The notes: generated from the sequence alone by a model not told the origin. A DNA stretch of 64,000 bases from an uncultured Lachnospiraceae bacterium (GCA_945868305.1 CAMBKU010000001.1:1-64000); one strand, 5' to 3'. Shown: positions 18,421 through 29,221, counted from the first letter of the stretch. Numbers and translations are program-made.

Positions 18421-20643
18421 TTATTGTGTTATATTATCTTCATTTGTTGCATTGATGTCATTTGTATCAACCGGAGTCTCATCTGCCGGAGCCAAAGTAT
18501 TTGCGGAGGTGTCTTCCGTTTCTGTTTCTGTTGTTTCTTCGGTGTCTCCTTCTTCTGCATTCGGGTCAATATAGATTAACTCGTTGGAACTGCGGAAAAT
18601 TGTATTGCTGGAGCCTATCTGGTTGACCACGATTGTATCACCGTTTTCAATATCCTCTGCAGAAATACGCAGCAATGTGCTGGCAACAAAACTGGTACTT
18701 ACTTTTTCTCCATTGACAAAGACCTTGCTCCACGGAGTAAAATGTGTTCCTGCAATGCATATGTCACCGGAATCATTGATCCAGGTGCGGTCGGCGGTTA
18801 CTTCGTCAATACCCATAACAAGGTCGGTAGCCGGATATTTGTCCTCGCCGTCATAGCAGTAGCGATCTCCGTAAAGAATGTCATACTGTAAGTTCTCAAG
18901 CCCAGCTAAATAAGAATCTGTGCCCAGAAGTCCCTGGTTCATCTGATCCTGGGTGTAGGTAAACATGGTGCCCTCATGAATGCCAGCCTGGTTTGTTACG
19001 TTGGCAAGAAGCTGATAAGCGGTGATGTCCGCATCCTGCTTTGCCATACCAAAATTGTTCCAGGTTGCATATTTTGTCTTGAAGATATCACCGGATTTCA
19101 TATCGGTATCTTCCAGTCCCATCGTCGGAAGATGATCTCCAAAAAGTACAAGGATGGTTTTTTCGTCCCGTTTGGACAGCATATCAATCAGATTTCCGAT
19201 AAATTTATCCACTTCATGAATTTCGTTTACATAATATTCCCACTGATTATTGGCTTCCAGAGTAGCTGCACCGGAAACAATGATTTCAGGGTTTTCAATA
19301 ATTTTTTCTGTAGGGTAATCACCGTGTCCCTGAACCGTAATCGTGTAAACGAAGTCAGACTGATTTGGCGTTGCATCCATAGCTTTCTTTGTCTCGTTGA
19401 TCAGGATATTATCAGTCGGCCAGTCACCGAGCGGTGTATATTCCTGAATGTTCATTAGTTCCTTGCTGGTGAAGGTGTCAAAGCCCATCATGGAAAATGC
19501 ATTGGCGCGGCTATAAAAGTTACCGCCGTTGTTGTGTACAACGTGAGTACCATAACCAATAGAGGAAAGATCGGAAGCGATGCTTTCGCAGTCCGTTTCC
19601 TTTAAAGTTGTTTTATAAGGATATTCGCCAGTTCCGAAGTACTGCATGCTCATACCGGTCAAAACTTCAAACTCTGTATTTGCAGTTCCGGCGCCTACCA
19701 CAGGTACGGTCAGGTAACCGGAAGAATAATTTTCATATAAGTTGCGGAAATTTGGAATCGGATCTTCGGATAACTGCAAAAAGTTTACCTCAGTCGGATC
19801 GATAAAGGACTCTAATAAAACCACAACAATATTCGGTTCGTCTCCTTCTGTAACGGTAGTTTCGCCGGCATTTACGGAAGCAGTGATTGCATCAATGTTG
19901 TCTTCGGAGTAGTTCTCAGGTTTTGACATTCCGCGTCCGACAACGCTGGAAGAAAAGCCGTAAACAAAACCGTAATTTTCATAGCCCTGTGCGATGTTGG
20001 AAAAATAGGAAGCAAGGATATTGGAATCCTGTGCTGCCTTTGTAGTGACAGGGAGCATAAGTAGAAGTCCAATTACAAAAACCGGCGCAAAAAAGCGGTG
20101 GTTTTTGCCCTGAAATTTCGGTCCCCGCACACCAAGCCAGATGCAAAGAACAAGAAATAAAGCCACGATGGAAACGACAGTAACCGCCTCCGTTGCTGTA
20201 AAATAGTTTGTATTCTGCATGGCAAATAAATCGGAGAGGCATTTTAAATCTGTATAACCAAACGGCGTTACACGTTTAGCAAGAATGCATCCGTTGATTG
20301 TGCCAAGAAATAGCCAAAATCCGCTGATCAAGACACGAAGCAATGCTCTGCGCTTTACCAGGTAAACTAAGGACAGTGAGGCAAATATAATGAAAGAATT
20401 ATATAAGTATGCCAGCGTATGTCCGCTTACGAAGCTGCATGCGGATAAAAAAGAGCGCCTGGAAATACATTCAATGATGAAGCATAACAGGCAGGACAAA
20501 ATCCCATGAAAGAAGATGGAATAACGGTTCATGAATTCGACAGTCTTCATGACACGGATATTTGGCTTTTTCTTCGCACGCTTTTCCTGTAAATTCCCCT
20601 TAAATTTTTTTAGTTTTGTAAAAAAAGCCTTGAAAGTACGCAT
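18421..20643 (-). CDS. LTA synthase family sulfatase-fold protein
   Basis: Multi-TM N-terminus then NIVVVLLESFIDPTEV, GTANTEFEVLTGMSM, LFGDHLPTMG; ATG 20643 with RBS gggagg. Confidence 0.9.
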   Translation of the reverse strand: MRTFKAFFTKLKKFKGNLQEKRAKKKPNIRVMKTVEFMNRYSIFFHGILSCLLCFIIECISRRSFLSACSFVSGHTLAYLYNSFIIFASLSLVYLVKRRALLRVLISGFWLFLGTINGCILAKRVTPFGYTDLKCLSDLFAMQNTNYFTATEAVTVVSIVALFLVLCIWLGVRGPKFQGKNHRFFAPVFVIGLLLMLPVTTKAAQDSNILASYFSNIAQGYENYGFVYGFSSSVVGRGMSKPENYSEDNIDAITASVNAGETTVTEGDEPNIVVVLLESFIDPTEVNFLQLSEDPIPNFRNLYENYSSGYLTVPVVGAGTANTEFEVLTGMSMQYFGTGEYPYKTTLKETDCESIASDLSSIGYGTHVVHNNGGNFYSRANAFSMMGFDTFTSKELMNIQEYTPLGDWPTDNILINETKKAMDATPNQSDFVYTITVQGHGDYPTEKIIENPEIIVSGAATLEANNQWEYYVNEIHEVDKFIGNLIDMLSKRDEKTILVLFGDHLPTMGLEDTDMKSGDIFKTKYATWNNFGMAKQDADITAYQLLANVTNQAGIHEGTMFTYTQDQMNQGLLGTDSYLAGLENLQYDILYGDRYCYDGEDKYPATDLVMGIDEVTADRTWINDSGDICIAGTHFTPWSKVFVNGEKVSTSFVASTLLRISAEDIENGDTIVVNQIGSSNTIFRSSNELIYIDPNAEEGDTEETTETETEDTSANTLAPADETPVDTNDINATNEDNITQ

Positions 20644-21073
20644 ATGAAACAATCCTCCCTTATGTTTGTATATGCCAAAAACATTTGCTTTACTTAGCTA
20701 AAAAGTGCGAGTCATAAACTCGCATATGAAAGAATAAATCTATTTTGGGTAAAAATCAATTGTAAAGTTGGATAAAAATTCTTTACTTTTCCTTTAAATT
20801 TATTTCAAAATGTATAAAAAATGTAAAATAAATATAAAAAAGGTGTAAAAACCACAGGTGTAAATACGAGTATAGCACCTATTTCTTAAGAAAAAAGGAA
20901 AAAAGTTTGAAAAATAGGTGAAAAAAGCCGGGGAAGCATATTACTATTATATAAGGAAGAAACTGTTGAAAAAATTTTTCATGTGCAGGGGAATTGGCAA
21001 AATGTGAAATATGTGTTATTCTCTATTTACACATGACCGGAGCAGATTCCGGATAAATAGACGAGGGATTAAA

Positions 21074-21802
21074 ATGTTAGAACTAAGAGACGTTTGTTTT
21101 CAGGTAAATGAAGACGCAAAGGATAAAGAGATATTAAAAAATATTAATTTAAAGCTGGATGATCGTTTTGTGGCGATTACCGGGCCAAATGGTGGAGGAA
21201 AGTCTACGCTGGCGCGTGTTATTGCAGGTATTGTAAAGCCTACCAGTGGAAAGATTCTTTTAGATGGAGTGGATATTACCGATTATTCGATTACAGAGCG
21301 TGCAAAGGCGGGAATCAGTTTTGCATTCCAGCAGCCGGTACGATTTAAGGGGCTTACGGTAAAAGATTTGATTACTCTGGCGTCAGGAAAGGATATCTCT
21401 GTAACGGAAGCCTGCGCCTATCTTTCTGAGGTAGGACTTTGTGCAAAGGATTATATTGACCGTGAGGTGAATGCCAGTCTGTCCGGCGGAGAATTAAAGA
21501 GAATTGAGATTGCAATGATTATCGCACGGGGAACGAAACTTTCCATTTTTGATGAACCGGAGGCAGGAATTGATTTATGGAGTTTTCAGAATCTGATTCA
21601 GGTGTTTGAAAATATGCATGAAAAGATTAACGGCTCGATTCTTATCATTTCCCATCAGGAACGGATTTTAAACATCGCAGACAGAATTGTTCTGATTGCA
21701 GACGGTGAGGTTCGTAAAGTCGGGACAAGGGAGGAAGTATTGCCGGAACTTCTTGGTACTTCCCAGGCATGCAGCACATTGATGGATAAGATTGCAAAGT
21801 AA
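21074..21802 (+). CDS. sufC: SufC-like Fe-S assembly ATPase
   Basis: GPNGGGKSTLARVIAG, AFQQPVRFKGLTVKD, SLSGGELKRIEIAMI, DEPEAGIDLWS. Confidence 0.88.
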   Translation: MLELRDVCFQVNEDAKDKEILKNINLKLDDRFVAITGPNGGGKSTLARVIAGIVKPTSGKILLDGVDITDYSITERAKAGISFAFQQPVRFKGLTVKDLITLASGKDISVTEACAYLSEVGLCAKDYIDREVNASLSGGELKRIEIAMIIARGTKLSIFDEPEAGIDLWSFQNLIQVFENMHEKINGSILIISHQERILNIADRIVLIADGEVRKVGTREEVLPELLGTSQACSTLMDKIAK

Positions 21803-21853
21803 AAGCAGCGGCAGGAGAAAGCCGCAGAATATAGACAAGACAGGTGAGAAAAA

Positions 21854-22771
21854 ATGGATAGTATAGAAAAGAATTTACTGGCGGAAATCGCTGATATACA
21901 TGAGGTGCCGGAGGGCGCATATAACATTCGTTCCAATGGAAAGTTAGAGGGGCGGAATACGACGGCGAATATTGACATTGTGACGAAGGAAGATAAGCCC
22001 GGTATCGATATTATCATCAAGCCGGGTACAGTGCATGAAAGCGTTCATATTCCGGTGGTCTTAAGTGAGAGCGGATTAAAGGATATGGTATACAATGATT
22101 TTTATATCGGAGAAGGAGCAGATGTTACGATTGTGGCTGGCTGCGGCATTCACAACTGTGGAGATCAGACTTCGGAGCATGATGGAATTCATACTTTCTA
22201 TATTGAAAAGGATGCAAAGGTTCGCTATATCGAAAAGCATTATGGAGAAGGCGATGGAAAAGGGGAGCGCATCTTAAATCCGACTACGGTCGTTCATATC
22301 GCAGAGGGTGGTTATATGGAAATGGAAACGGTGCAGATTAAAGGCGTGAGCTCTACAATCCGCAATACGAAGGCCGATTTAAAAGACGGAGCCTCTCTTG
22401 TCATCCGCGAGAAGATTATGACACACGGAACTCAGACAGCGGAGACCAATTTTACTGTGGATTTGGATGGTGTGGACTCCAGTACAAATGTTGTTTCCCG
22501 TTCCGTGGCAAAGGAACAGTCCAAGCAGGTATTTAATTCCCATATTAACGGAAACAATCAGTGTTATGGACACACGGAGTGTGATGCGATTATCATGGAT
22601 GAAGGAAAGGTTGAGGCCGTTCCATCACTTTCAGCAAATAATATTGATGCAAGCTTAATCCATGAGGCGGCAATCGGAAAAATTGCAGGGGATCAGCTCA
22701 TAAAGCTGATGACCTTAGGTCTGACCGAGAAGGAAGCAGAAGAACAGATTGTAAATGGATTTTTGAAATAG
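21854..22771 (+). CDS. sufD: SufB/SufD family Fe-S assembly protein
   Basis: NAADARISKS-type beta-helix family content: EAVPSLSANNIDASLIHEAAIGKIAGDQLIKLMTLGLTEKEAEEQIVNGFL. Confidence 0.88.
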   Translation: MDSIEKNLLAEIADIHEVPEGAYNIRSNGKLEGRNTTANIDIVTKEDKPGIDIIIKPGTVHESVHIPVVLSESGLKDMVYNDFYIGEGADVTIVAGCGIHNCGDQTSEHDGIHTFYIEKDAKVRYIEKHYGEGDGKGERILNPTTVVHIAEGGYMEMETVQIKGVSSTIRNTKADLKDGASLVIREKIMTHGTQTAETNFTVDLDGVDSSTNVVSRSVAKEQSKQVFNSHINGNNQCYGHTECDAIIMDEGKVEAVPSLSANNIDASLIHEAAIGKIAGDQLIKLMTLGLTEKEAEEQIVNGFLK

Positions 22772-22780
22772 TAAGAAGAT

Positions 22781-22830
22781 AAATAGTGCGCAGTACCCTT
22801 GATGGTAAGTCGAAGGTGCTGCGCATTATT
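22781..22830. terminator. Bidirectional terminator between sufD and MATE genes
   Basis: tagtgcgcagtaccctt...aaggtgctgcgcatta. Confidence 0.65.
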
Positions 22831-24165
22831 TTAATTGGCAGATTCTTTTAAAATCGGCGTCCGTGTAATCTGAACAAGCAAAGGGATAACCATAATAAAC
22901 CATACGGCAGGTTCTGCCAGAATGACGCTCTGATATTTTAATGAAGGAACGAGCAAAAATGCAAAAACTACTTTGCCAATCAGTTCCAGACTGCTGGAGA
23001 TAAGCGGTGTGATATGATCACCAATGCCCTGCATGGCGTTTCGGATGATGCAGATTAAAGCGGTAACAAAATAAAAAAGTGTATCAAATTTTAGATAGGC
23101 GACAGCATTCTGAATCACGACCTGATTGGTACTACCGGTTACCATATAGATTAACTTGGGGGCGGCGAGATAGCTAACGACAATGACTCCGGCGCACCAG
23201 ATCCAGGTATAGAGGATGGCCTTTTTGATACCGCTTTTAATCCGGCCGATTTCGTTGGCACCGAGGTTCTGTCCACAGAAGGTTGCCATGGTCGTGCCGA
23301 ACACACCAAAAATCAACATATAAAGCTCCGAAATTTTTCTTGCAGCAGTGTGTGCAACAATGATGTCTGTTCCAAGTGTATTGATGGATGTCTGTAAAGC
23401 TACAGAGCCGAGATTTACCAGAGAACTCATAAATCCCATGGAAAGCCCGCAGCTGAACATTCGTGTCAGTAATTCTTTTGAAAAATCTCCAAAATCCTCC
23501 CGATGCAGGCGAAAAATCTCATAGCGTTTTATCATATAAATAAAACAGGCGAGCATGGCAAGGAATTGAGAAATCACGGTAGCGACTGCAGCACCCCGCA
23601 CACCCATTCCAAGAGGAAGGATACAGACGAGGTCAAGAAAAATATTTAAAATAACGGAAATTCCAAGAAAAATAAGTGGCGTTACCGTGTCCCCGATAGC
23701 TCGCAAAAGAGCTGAGCATACGTTGTAGAGCATAGAGACAATAAGCCCCATAAAAATGATGGAAATATAAGTGCTTGAAAGCTTTATGACGTCGGATGGT
23801 ATATTTAAAAGGCAAAGCAACGGTTGTAAAAAAATCAGGGCTGCTGCGGTGATGACAAGGGCAATAGCAGAGCCAAGTACCAACGAGGAGGCAGTGCAGC
23901 GTTTTAAGCCCTTCATATCATGAGCACCGAAAAATTGAGCGGCAATCACAGCAAAACCGTTGGTAAGGCCCTGTAAAAAACCGACTAGGAGACTGCTCAG
24001 AGAACTGGTAGCTCCGACGGCAGCCAGTGCGTCCTCACCCAGTGCAGAACCAACGATACGGGTGTCAATCAGACTGTAGGTGAGCTGTAGGATGCTCCCA
24101 ATTAATATCGGAAGCGCAAAGGCAAAAAGCAGTTTTGAAATATTTCCTTTTGTTAAATCTTTCAT
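22831..24165 (-). CDS. MATE family efflux transporter
   Basis: PILIGSILQLTYSLIDTRIVGSALGEDALAAVGATSSL; multiple TM. Confidence 0.95.
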   Translation of the reverse strand: MKDLTKGNISKLLFAFALPILIGSILQLTYSLIDTRIVGSALGEDALAAVGATSSLSSLLVGFLQGLTNGFAVIAAQFFGAHDMKGLKRCTASSLVLGSAIALVITAAALIFLQPLLCLLNIPSDVIKLSSTYISIIFMGLIVSMLYNVCSALLRAIGDTVTPLIFLGISVILNIFLDLVCILPLGMGVRGAAVATVISQFLAMLACFIYMIKRYEIFRLHREDFGDFSKELLTRMFSCGLSMGFMSSLVNLGSVALQTSINTLGTDIIVAHTAARKISELYMLIFGVFGTTMATFCGQNLGANEIGRIKSGIKKAILYTWIWCAGVIVVSYLAAPKLIYMVTGSTNQVVIQNAVAYLKFDTLFYFVTALICIIRNAMQGIGDHITPLISSSLELIGKVVFAFLLVPSLKYQSVILAEPAVWFIMVIPLLVQITRTPILKESAN

Positions 24166-24178
24166 AGCAGCATTCCTT

Positions 24179-24523
24179 TTATTTTATGAATTTATTGATT
24201 GCTTCATCCAAATCATCCAAAACCTTCTGGTCTCCGGTTTCTAAGGCATCTACCACGCAGTGTTTGATATGGTCCTCCAAAATGATTTTTCCAATGTTGT
24301 TGATGGCAGAGCGCACAGCGGCGATTTGAATCAGAACTTCACTGCAGTCTCTGCCGTCTTCTACCATTTTTTTGATGGATTCCATATGACCGATGGCGCG
24401 GGACATGCGGTTTAAAACCGCTTTGGTATTTTCATGGTGATGGGTGTGGGTGACGACAGTGCCGTCTTCTAAAACATGGGTATGCGTGTGCGCAGACATT
24501 TTATCTGAATCGAATGTAGGCAT
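24179..24523 (-). CDS. CsoR/RcnR-family metal-sensing repressor with His-rich N-terminal extension
   Basis: HTHTHVLEDGTVVTHTHHHE; RAIGHMESIKKMVEDGRDCSEVLIQIAAVRSAINNIGKIILEDHIKHCV; RBS aggagg. Confidence 0.9.
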   Translation of the reverse strand: MPTFDSDKMSAHTHTHVLEDGTVVTHTHHHENTKAVLNRMSRAIGHMESIKKMVEDGRDCSEVLIQIAAVRSAINNIGKIILEDHIKHCVVDALETGDQKVLDDLDEAINKFIK

Positions 24524-24678
24524 GATATTCCTCCTTTGTATTCTTTGGAAAATGTTAGCACATTTCCAGAAAAAAACCAACTGAATTTGTTAAGGAAATC
24601 TATAAACAAATTGATTTCTTCATCCGGTCATGTATAATAAGTTTATAGAAAAACCAACGAGAAAAGGGAAGGGATATT

Positions 24679-25536
24679 ATGTGGATTACATTTGCATTTG
24701 GCTCTGCTTTTTTTGCAGGAATAACGGCAATTTTAGCGAAGGTAGGAATGGGAAAGACGGATTCATCTCTAGTGACGGCGATTCGTACGATTGTGGTGGT
24801 GATTTTCTCATGGATTATGGTTTTTTTAGTGGGTTCCGAGAGTACGATTAGCCAGATCGGACGGCGTTCTCTGGTGTTTCTCATTTTATCCGGACTTGCT
24901 ACAGGAGCATCCTGGCTGTGTTATTTTAAGGCATTGCAGCTTGGAGATGTAAATAAGGTAACGCCGATTGACAAATCAAGTACCGTACTTACGATGATAT
25001 TGGCGGTTCTTATCCTACATGAAACTTTGACAACAAAAATGATTGCTGCTATGGTGCTGATTCTGATAGGAACCTTTCTTATGATTACGAAAAAGGCATC
25101 CTCTGGTAAAAGCAAAGGAATCAGCTGGCTTGTTTATGCGGTGCTGTCTGCATTGTTTGCAAGCCTTACCTCTATTCTCGGAAAGATTGGGATTACAGGT
25201 GTGGAGTCCAATCTGGGTACGGCGATTCGGACCTGTGTCGTGCTTGTGATGGCGTGGCTTTTGGTATTTGTGACGCATAAACAGCACCAGTTTTCTCAGA
25301 TTACCTTTAAAAATGGTATTTTTATCTGTTTATCCGGTATTTCCACCGGGGCGTCATGGCTTTGTTATTACCGGGCGTTGCAGGAAGGACCGGCGAGTAT
25401 AGTTGTACCGATTGATAAATTGAGCATTGTGGTTACCGTTTTGTTTTCCTCTGTTTTTTTGCGGGAGCATTTGACGCCAAAGGCCTTTTTCGGACTGCTG
25501 GCAATCGTGGGCGGGACACTGTTGCTGCTTGTGTAG
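24679..25536 (+). CDS. EamA family (DMT) transporter
   Basis: Two repeated halves with GASWLCYFKALQLGDVNKVTPIDKSSTV / GASWLCYYRALQEGPASIVVPIDKLSIV. Confidence 0.92.
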   Translation: MWITFAFGSAFFAGITAILAKVGMGKTDSSLVTAIRTIVVVIFSWIMVFLVGSESTISQIGRRSLVFLILSGLATGASWLCYFKALQLGDVNKVTPIDKSSTVLTMILAVLILHETLTTKMIAAMVLILIGTFLMITKKASSGKSKGISWLVYAVLSALFASLTSILGKIGITGVESNLGTAIRTCVVLVMAWLLVFVTHKQHQFSQITFKNGIFICLSGISTGASWLCYYRALQEGPASIVVPIDKLSIVVTVLFSSVFLREHLTPKAFFGLLAIVGGTLLLLV

Positions 25537-25571
25537 ACATATAATAATAGAAGAAAAAAGGAGGAACGTCC

Positions 25572-27875
25572 ATGTATGGAAAGATTGTAGATTATAGTTT
25601 AGAAGGGCAGAAGCTGGTTATTCAGTTTGAAAAGTATAAAGGTATCATTGAAGCATTCACAGATGAGATTATTAATGTGTTTTGCGGTTTTGAGACGGAA
25701 ACTCACCGGTCGAAGGCTATAGAGGGGGAAAAACACAAGGAAACTAAGGTTTCTGTTACCAAGGATGAGACAGGGCTTATTTTTACAACAGATAAACTGC
25801 GGGTTTATATTGCAGATGAATTTAAGGTAGATTTTTATGATGCAGAGGGCAGGCTGTTATGTGCAGATTACCGTGGAAAGCGCGAGTATGCAGAGCAGGT
25901 GAGCGAGGAATTTTTAGAGTTAATCCGTGCGGAAGGCCATGATGTTGCGGATGGAAACGGATTAGATTATAAGATTCAGGTCGTAAAAAAAATGCAGGGG
26001 GATGAGAAGTTTTACGGACTGGGAGATAAGACCGGATTTTTAGATAAAAAGTATTATGATTATGAGATGTGGAACTCTGATATTCCACAGGCGCATACAG
26101 ATTCCTTTAAGGCGCTCTATAAATCTGTGCCGTTTTTTATTACGCTGCGGGATACCTGTGTTTATGGACTGTTTTTTGATAATACCTACAAGACATTTTT
26201 TAATATGGCAAAAGAAAATGAAAAGTACTGCTTTTTCGGAGCAAACGAAGGAAATCTCGATTATTATTTTATTGGCGGAGCGTCCATGCAGGAGATACTA
26301 AAGAACTATACTTATCTTACCGGGCGTACACCGCTGCCACAGCTTTGGACACTGGGTTATCATCAGTCACGCTGGGGCTATGAGACAAAGGAGGAAATCC
26401 TTCATATTGCGGAGAAATACAGAGAGTATGAAATTCCGTGCGATACGATACATTTCGACATTGACTATATGGACGGTTACCGAGTGTTTACCTGGAATGA
26501 AAAAAACTTCGGAAAACCGGGCGAAGTGATAAAACAGATTGCAGATATGGGCTTTAAAACGGTGACAATTATCGATCCGGGTGTAAAGCTGGATCCTGGT
26601 TATGCGAAATATGATGAGGGAATAGAAGGAGGATATTTTGCAAAAACACCGGAGGGAGAAGTCTATGTGAATGCAGTGTGGCCGGGGGATGCGGTCTATC
26701 CGGATTATGGAAATCCGAAGGTGCGTTCCTGGTGGGCAGACAATCAGAAATATCTGCTTGAGTTGGGCGTGCGCGGGGTTTGGAACGATATGAACGAACC
26801 TGCAAGCTTTAACGGCGAGCTGCCAAAGGACGTGGTATTTACAGATGAGGATCGAGAGGCGAACCATGCGGCAATGCATAACGTGTATGGGCACTTGATG
26901 TCAAAGGCAACTTATGAAGGCTTAAAGAAATGGGATAAAAAGCGTCCGTTTGTGATCACAAGAGCATGTTATGCGGGCTCACAGAAATACACGACCTTCT
27001 GGACAGGAGATAACCAGAGCCTTTGGGCGCATCTTCAGATGGCGATTCCACAGATGTGCAACATGGGGCTTAGTGGTCTTTCGTTTATTGGAACGGATGT
27101 AGGAGGTTTCGGTGCGGATGCTACGGGGGAACTGCTTGCCCGTTGGGTGGAAGTAGGTTGTTTTTCACCGCTGTTTCGAAATCACTGTTCTAAGGGAAGT
27201 ATACACCAGGAACCGTGGCTGTTTGGGGACGAAGTGCCTGCCATTTATAAAAAATATGTGGAACTGCGTTATCGGTTGCTTCCGTATCTCTATGATTTGT
27301 TTTATGAAGGTGAACAGACGGGAATGCCAATCATAAGACCGCTTGTACTGCATTATGAAAAAGATAAAGAAACATATGAGATGAACAGCGAGTTTTTATT
27401 TGGAGAAAATATTTTAGTGGCTCCGGTCACCGAACAGGGAGCGACGAAAAAGATTGTTTATCTGCCGGAAGGAATCTGGTATGATTATGATACAAAAGAG
27501 AAAATATCCGGCGGAAGCTACTTCTTAAAGGATGCACCGCTTTCTGTCTGCCCGATGTATGTAAAAGCTGGCAGTATTCTGCCGAATTATGAGCCTATGC
27601 ATTACATCGGGGAGATTGAACTTGATACCTTGATTTTAGATGTTTATCCGGGCGAGGGAGAATATCTGCATTATCAGGACAATGGAGAGGACTTCGAATA
27701 CCGCAACGGAGCATATAATCTCTATCGTTTCCGTCAGACGGACGGTGTGCTTACGATTGAACTTCTGCATGATGGTTATGATAAAAAATACAAACAGTTT
27801 AAAATCCGGTGCGGAAAAACGGAGACTATTGTTCCGTTTACAGGAGAAACCATTAAAGTGAGGGAAAGCCTATGA
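25572..27875 (+). CDS. Glycoside hydrolase family 31 (alpha-glucosidase-like)
   Basis: WTLGYHQSRWGY, WNDMNEPASFNG, FWTGDNQSLWAHLQ, SFIGTDVGGFGADATGELLARW. Confidence 0.97.
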   Translation: MYGKIVDYSLEGQKLVIQFEKYKGIIEAFTDEIINVFCGFETETHRSKAIEGEKHKETKVSVTKDETGLIFTTDKLRVYIADEFKVDFYDAEGRLLCADYRGKREYAEQVSEEFLELIRAEGHDVADGNGLDYKIQVVKKMQGDEKFYGLGDKTGFLDKKYYDYEMWNSDIPQAHTDSFKALYKSVPFFITLRDTCVYGLFFDNTYKTFFNMAKENEKYCFFGANEGNLDYYFIGGASMQEILKNYTYLTGRTPLPQLWTLGYHQSRWGYETKEEILHIAEKYREYEIPCDTIHFDIDYMDGYRVFTWNEKNFGKPGEVIKQIADMGFKTVTIIDPGVKLDPGYAKYDEGIEGGYFAKTPEGEVYVNAVWPGDAVYPDYGNPKVRSWWADNQKYLLELGVRGVWNDMNEPASFNGELPKDVVFTDEDREANHAAMHNVYGHLMSKATYEGLKKWDKKRPFVITRACYAGSQKYTTFWTGDNQSLWAHLQMAIPQMCNMGLSGLSFIGTDVGGFGADATGELLARWVEVGCFSPLFRNHCSKGSIHQEPWLFGDEVPAIYKKYVELRYRLLPYLYDLFYEGEQTGMPIIRPLVLHYEKDKETYEMNSEFLFGENILVAPVTEQGATKKIVYLPEGIWYDYDTKEKISGGSYFLKDAPLSVCPMYVKAGSILPNYEPMHYIGEIELDTLILDVYPGEGEYLHYQDNGEDFEYRNGAYNLYRFRQTDGVLTIELLHDGYDKKYKQFKIRCGKTETIVPFTGETIKVRESL

Positions 27876-29164
27876 AACGTGCGGTTGCATTAAGCGGCGG
27901 TGGCACAAAAGGCTCTTATGAGGTCGGTGTCTGGCGCGCATTGAAGGAACAGGGGATTGATTACCAGATTGTGACAGGAACCTCCATCGGTTCCATTAAC
28001 GGGGTGTTTATGGCTTCCGGTGAGTATGAGCGTGCCTTTGAACTCTGGGACACTATCAAGATGGAGAATATGATGGAGGATGGGATAAATCTGACAGAAA
28101 CCATTGAAGGTATGTTGGAACAAAAAGATGCCATCCGGCCTTTTCTAAAAAAATACGTCAAAAATAAAGGTGCGGATATTTCGCCCTTTAATGAATTTAT
28201 TGAAAAAATGGTGGATGAGGAGGCATTGCGAAACTCGGAGATTGATTTTGGACTGGTGACTACGCAGTTTCCTTCCCTAAAAGGAATCGAGATGCGAAAA
28301 GCCGATATGGGGAAGGGGATGTTAAAAGATTATCTTTTGGCGTCGTCTGCTATCTTCCCGTTGTTTCCCATGCACAAAATCGGGGAGGATACGTATGTGG
28401 ATGGTTGCTATTATGACAACCTTCCGATTGATTTTGCCATTAAGATGGGAGCGGAGGAAGTGATTGCTGTAGACCTCCGAACCAATCCGGCACATCCCAA
28501 TTATAAAAAGCGCCCTTATGTGACATATATCAAACCGACCCGTTCACTTGGCACGATGATGAATTTTGATCATGAACTACTGATGGATAATATGCAGATG
28601 GGCTATCAGGATGCAAAAAAAGTATTTGGAACATACAGCGGATTTTTATATACCTTTATCAATACGGACTTTTCTGAGTGGAAGGAAAACATATGGGAAT
28701 TTACAAAACAAATTGCAAAAGCAGAGGCAACGCTTTCTGAAAGCCGATTTGGAAAAATCGTAAAGCCAGGGGACGTCAGCAGAGTTTTTGCAGAGCTTGA
28801 AGCCTATACGGATGAACGGAAGTTAGACAGAGTAGATTATTTTGTGCGTGGTGCAGAAATCGCAGCAGAGATTTTTGGATTGGATGTCAGAGAAACGTAT
28901 GAATTTTCAGCATTTATCGAAAAGATAAAAAAAGCTGTTCCGTCCAGAGAAAACTGTGCAGATGTGGAAATCTTCTGCGGAAAGAATAAACGCGGTATCA
29001 TTCAGAAAATTGCGGAATGGAAGCTGAAAAGTGAAAGTACTTATATCACGGCTTGCATCTATCATGCGTTTGTGGAAAAGCAGATTGATGATATGGAGGA
29101 AGTTGGGCTTCTTACGTTGCTTCCGCGGGAACTTCTTGCAGCCGCATTTTTGTATGCGCTTTGA
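27872..29164 (+). CDS. Patatin-like phospholipase family protein
   Basis: ALSGGGTKGSYEVGVW, GTSIGSING (GxSxG), VDGCYYDNLP (DG); ATGA overlap with GH31. Confidence 0.95.
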   Translation: MKRAVALSGGGTKGSYEVGVWRALKEQGIDYQIVTGTSIGSINGVFMASGEYERAFELWDTIKMENMMEDGINLTETIEGMLEQKDAIRPFLKKYVKNKGADISPFNEFIEKMVDEEALRNSEIDFGLVTTQFPSLKGIEMRKADMGKGMLKDYLLASSAIFPLFPMHKIGEDTYVDGCYYDNLPIDFAIKMGAEEVIAVDLRTNPAHPNYKKRPYVTYIKPTRSLGTMMNFDHELLMDNMQMGYQDAKKVFGTYSGFLYTFINTDFSEWKENIWEFTKQIAKAEATLSESRFGKIVKPGDVSRVFAELEAYTDERKLDRVDYFVRGAEIAAEIFGLDVRETYEFSAFIEKIKKAVPSRENCADVEIFCGKNKRGIIQKIAEWKLKSESTYITACIYHAFVEKQIDDMEEVGLLTLLPRELLAAAFLYAL

Positions 29165-29221
29165 AACCAAAAGGAAATTTTTTGCATATACTATAGAGAA
29201 GTTAAATGCAGGAGCAGAGCA

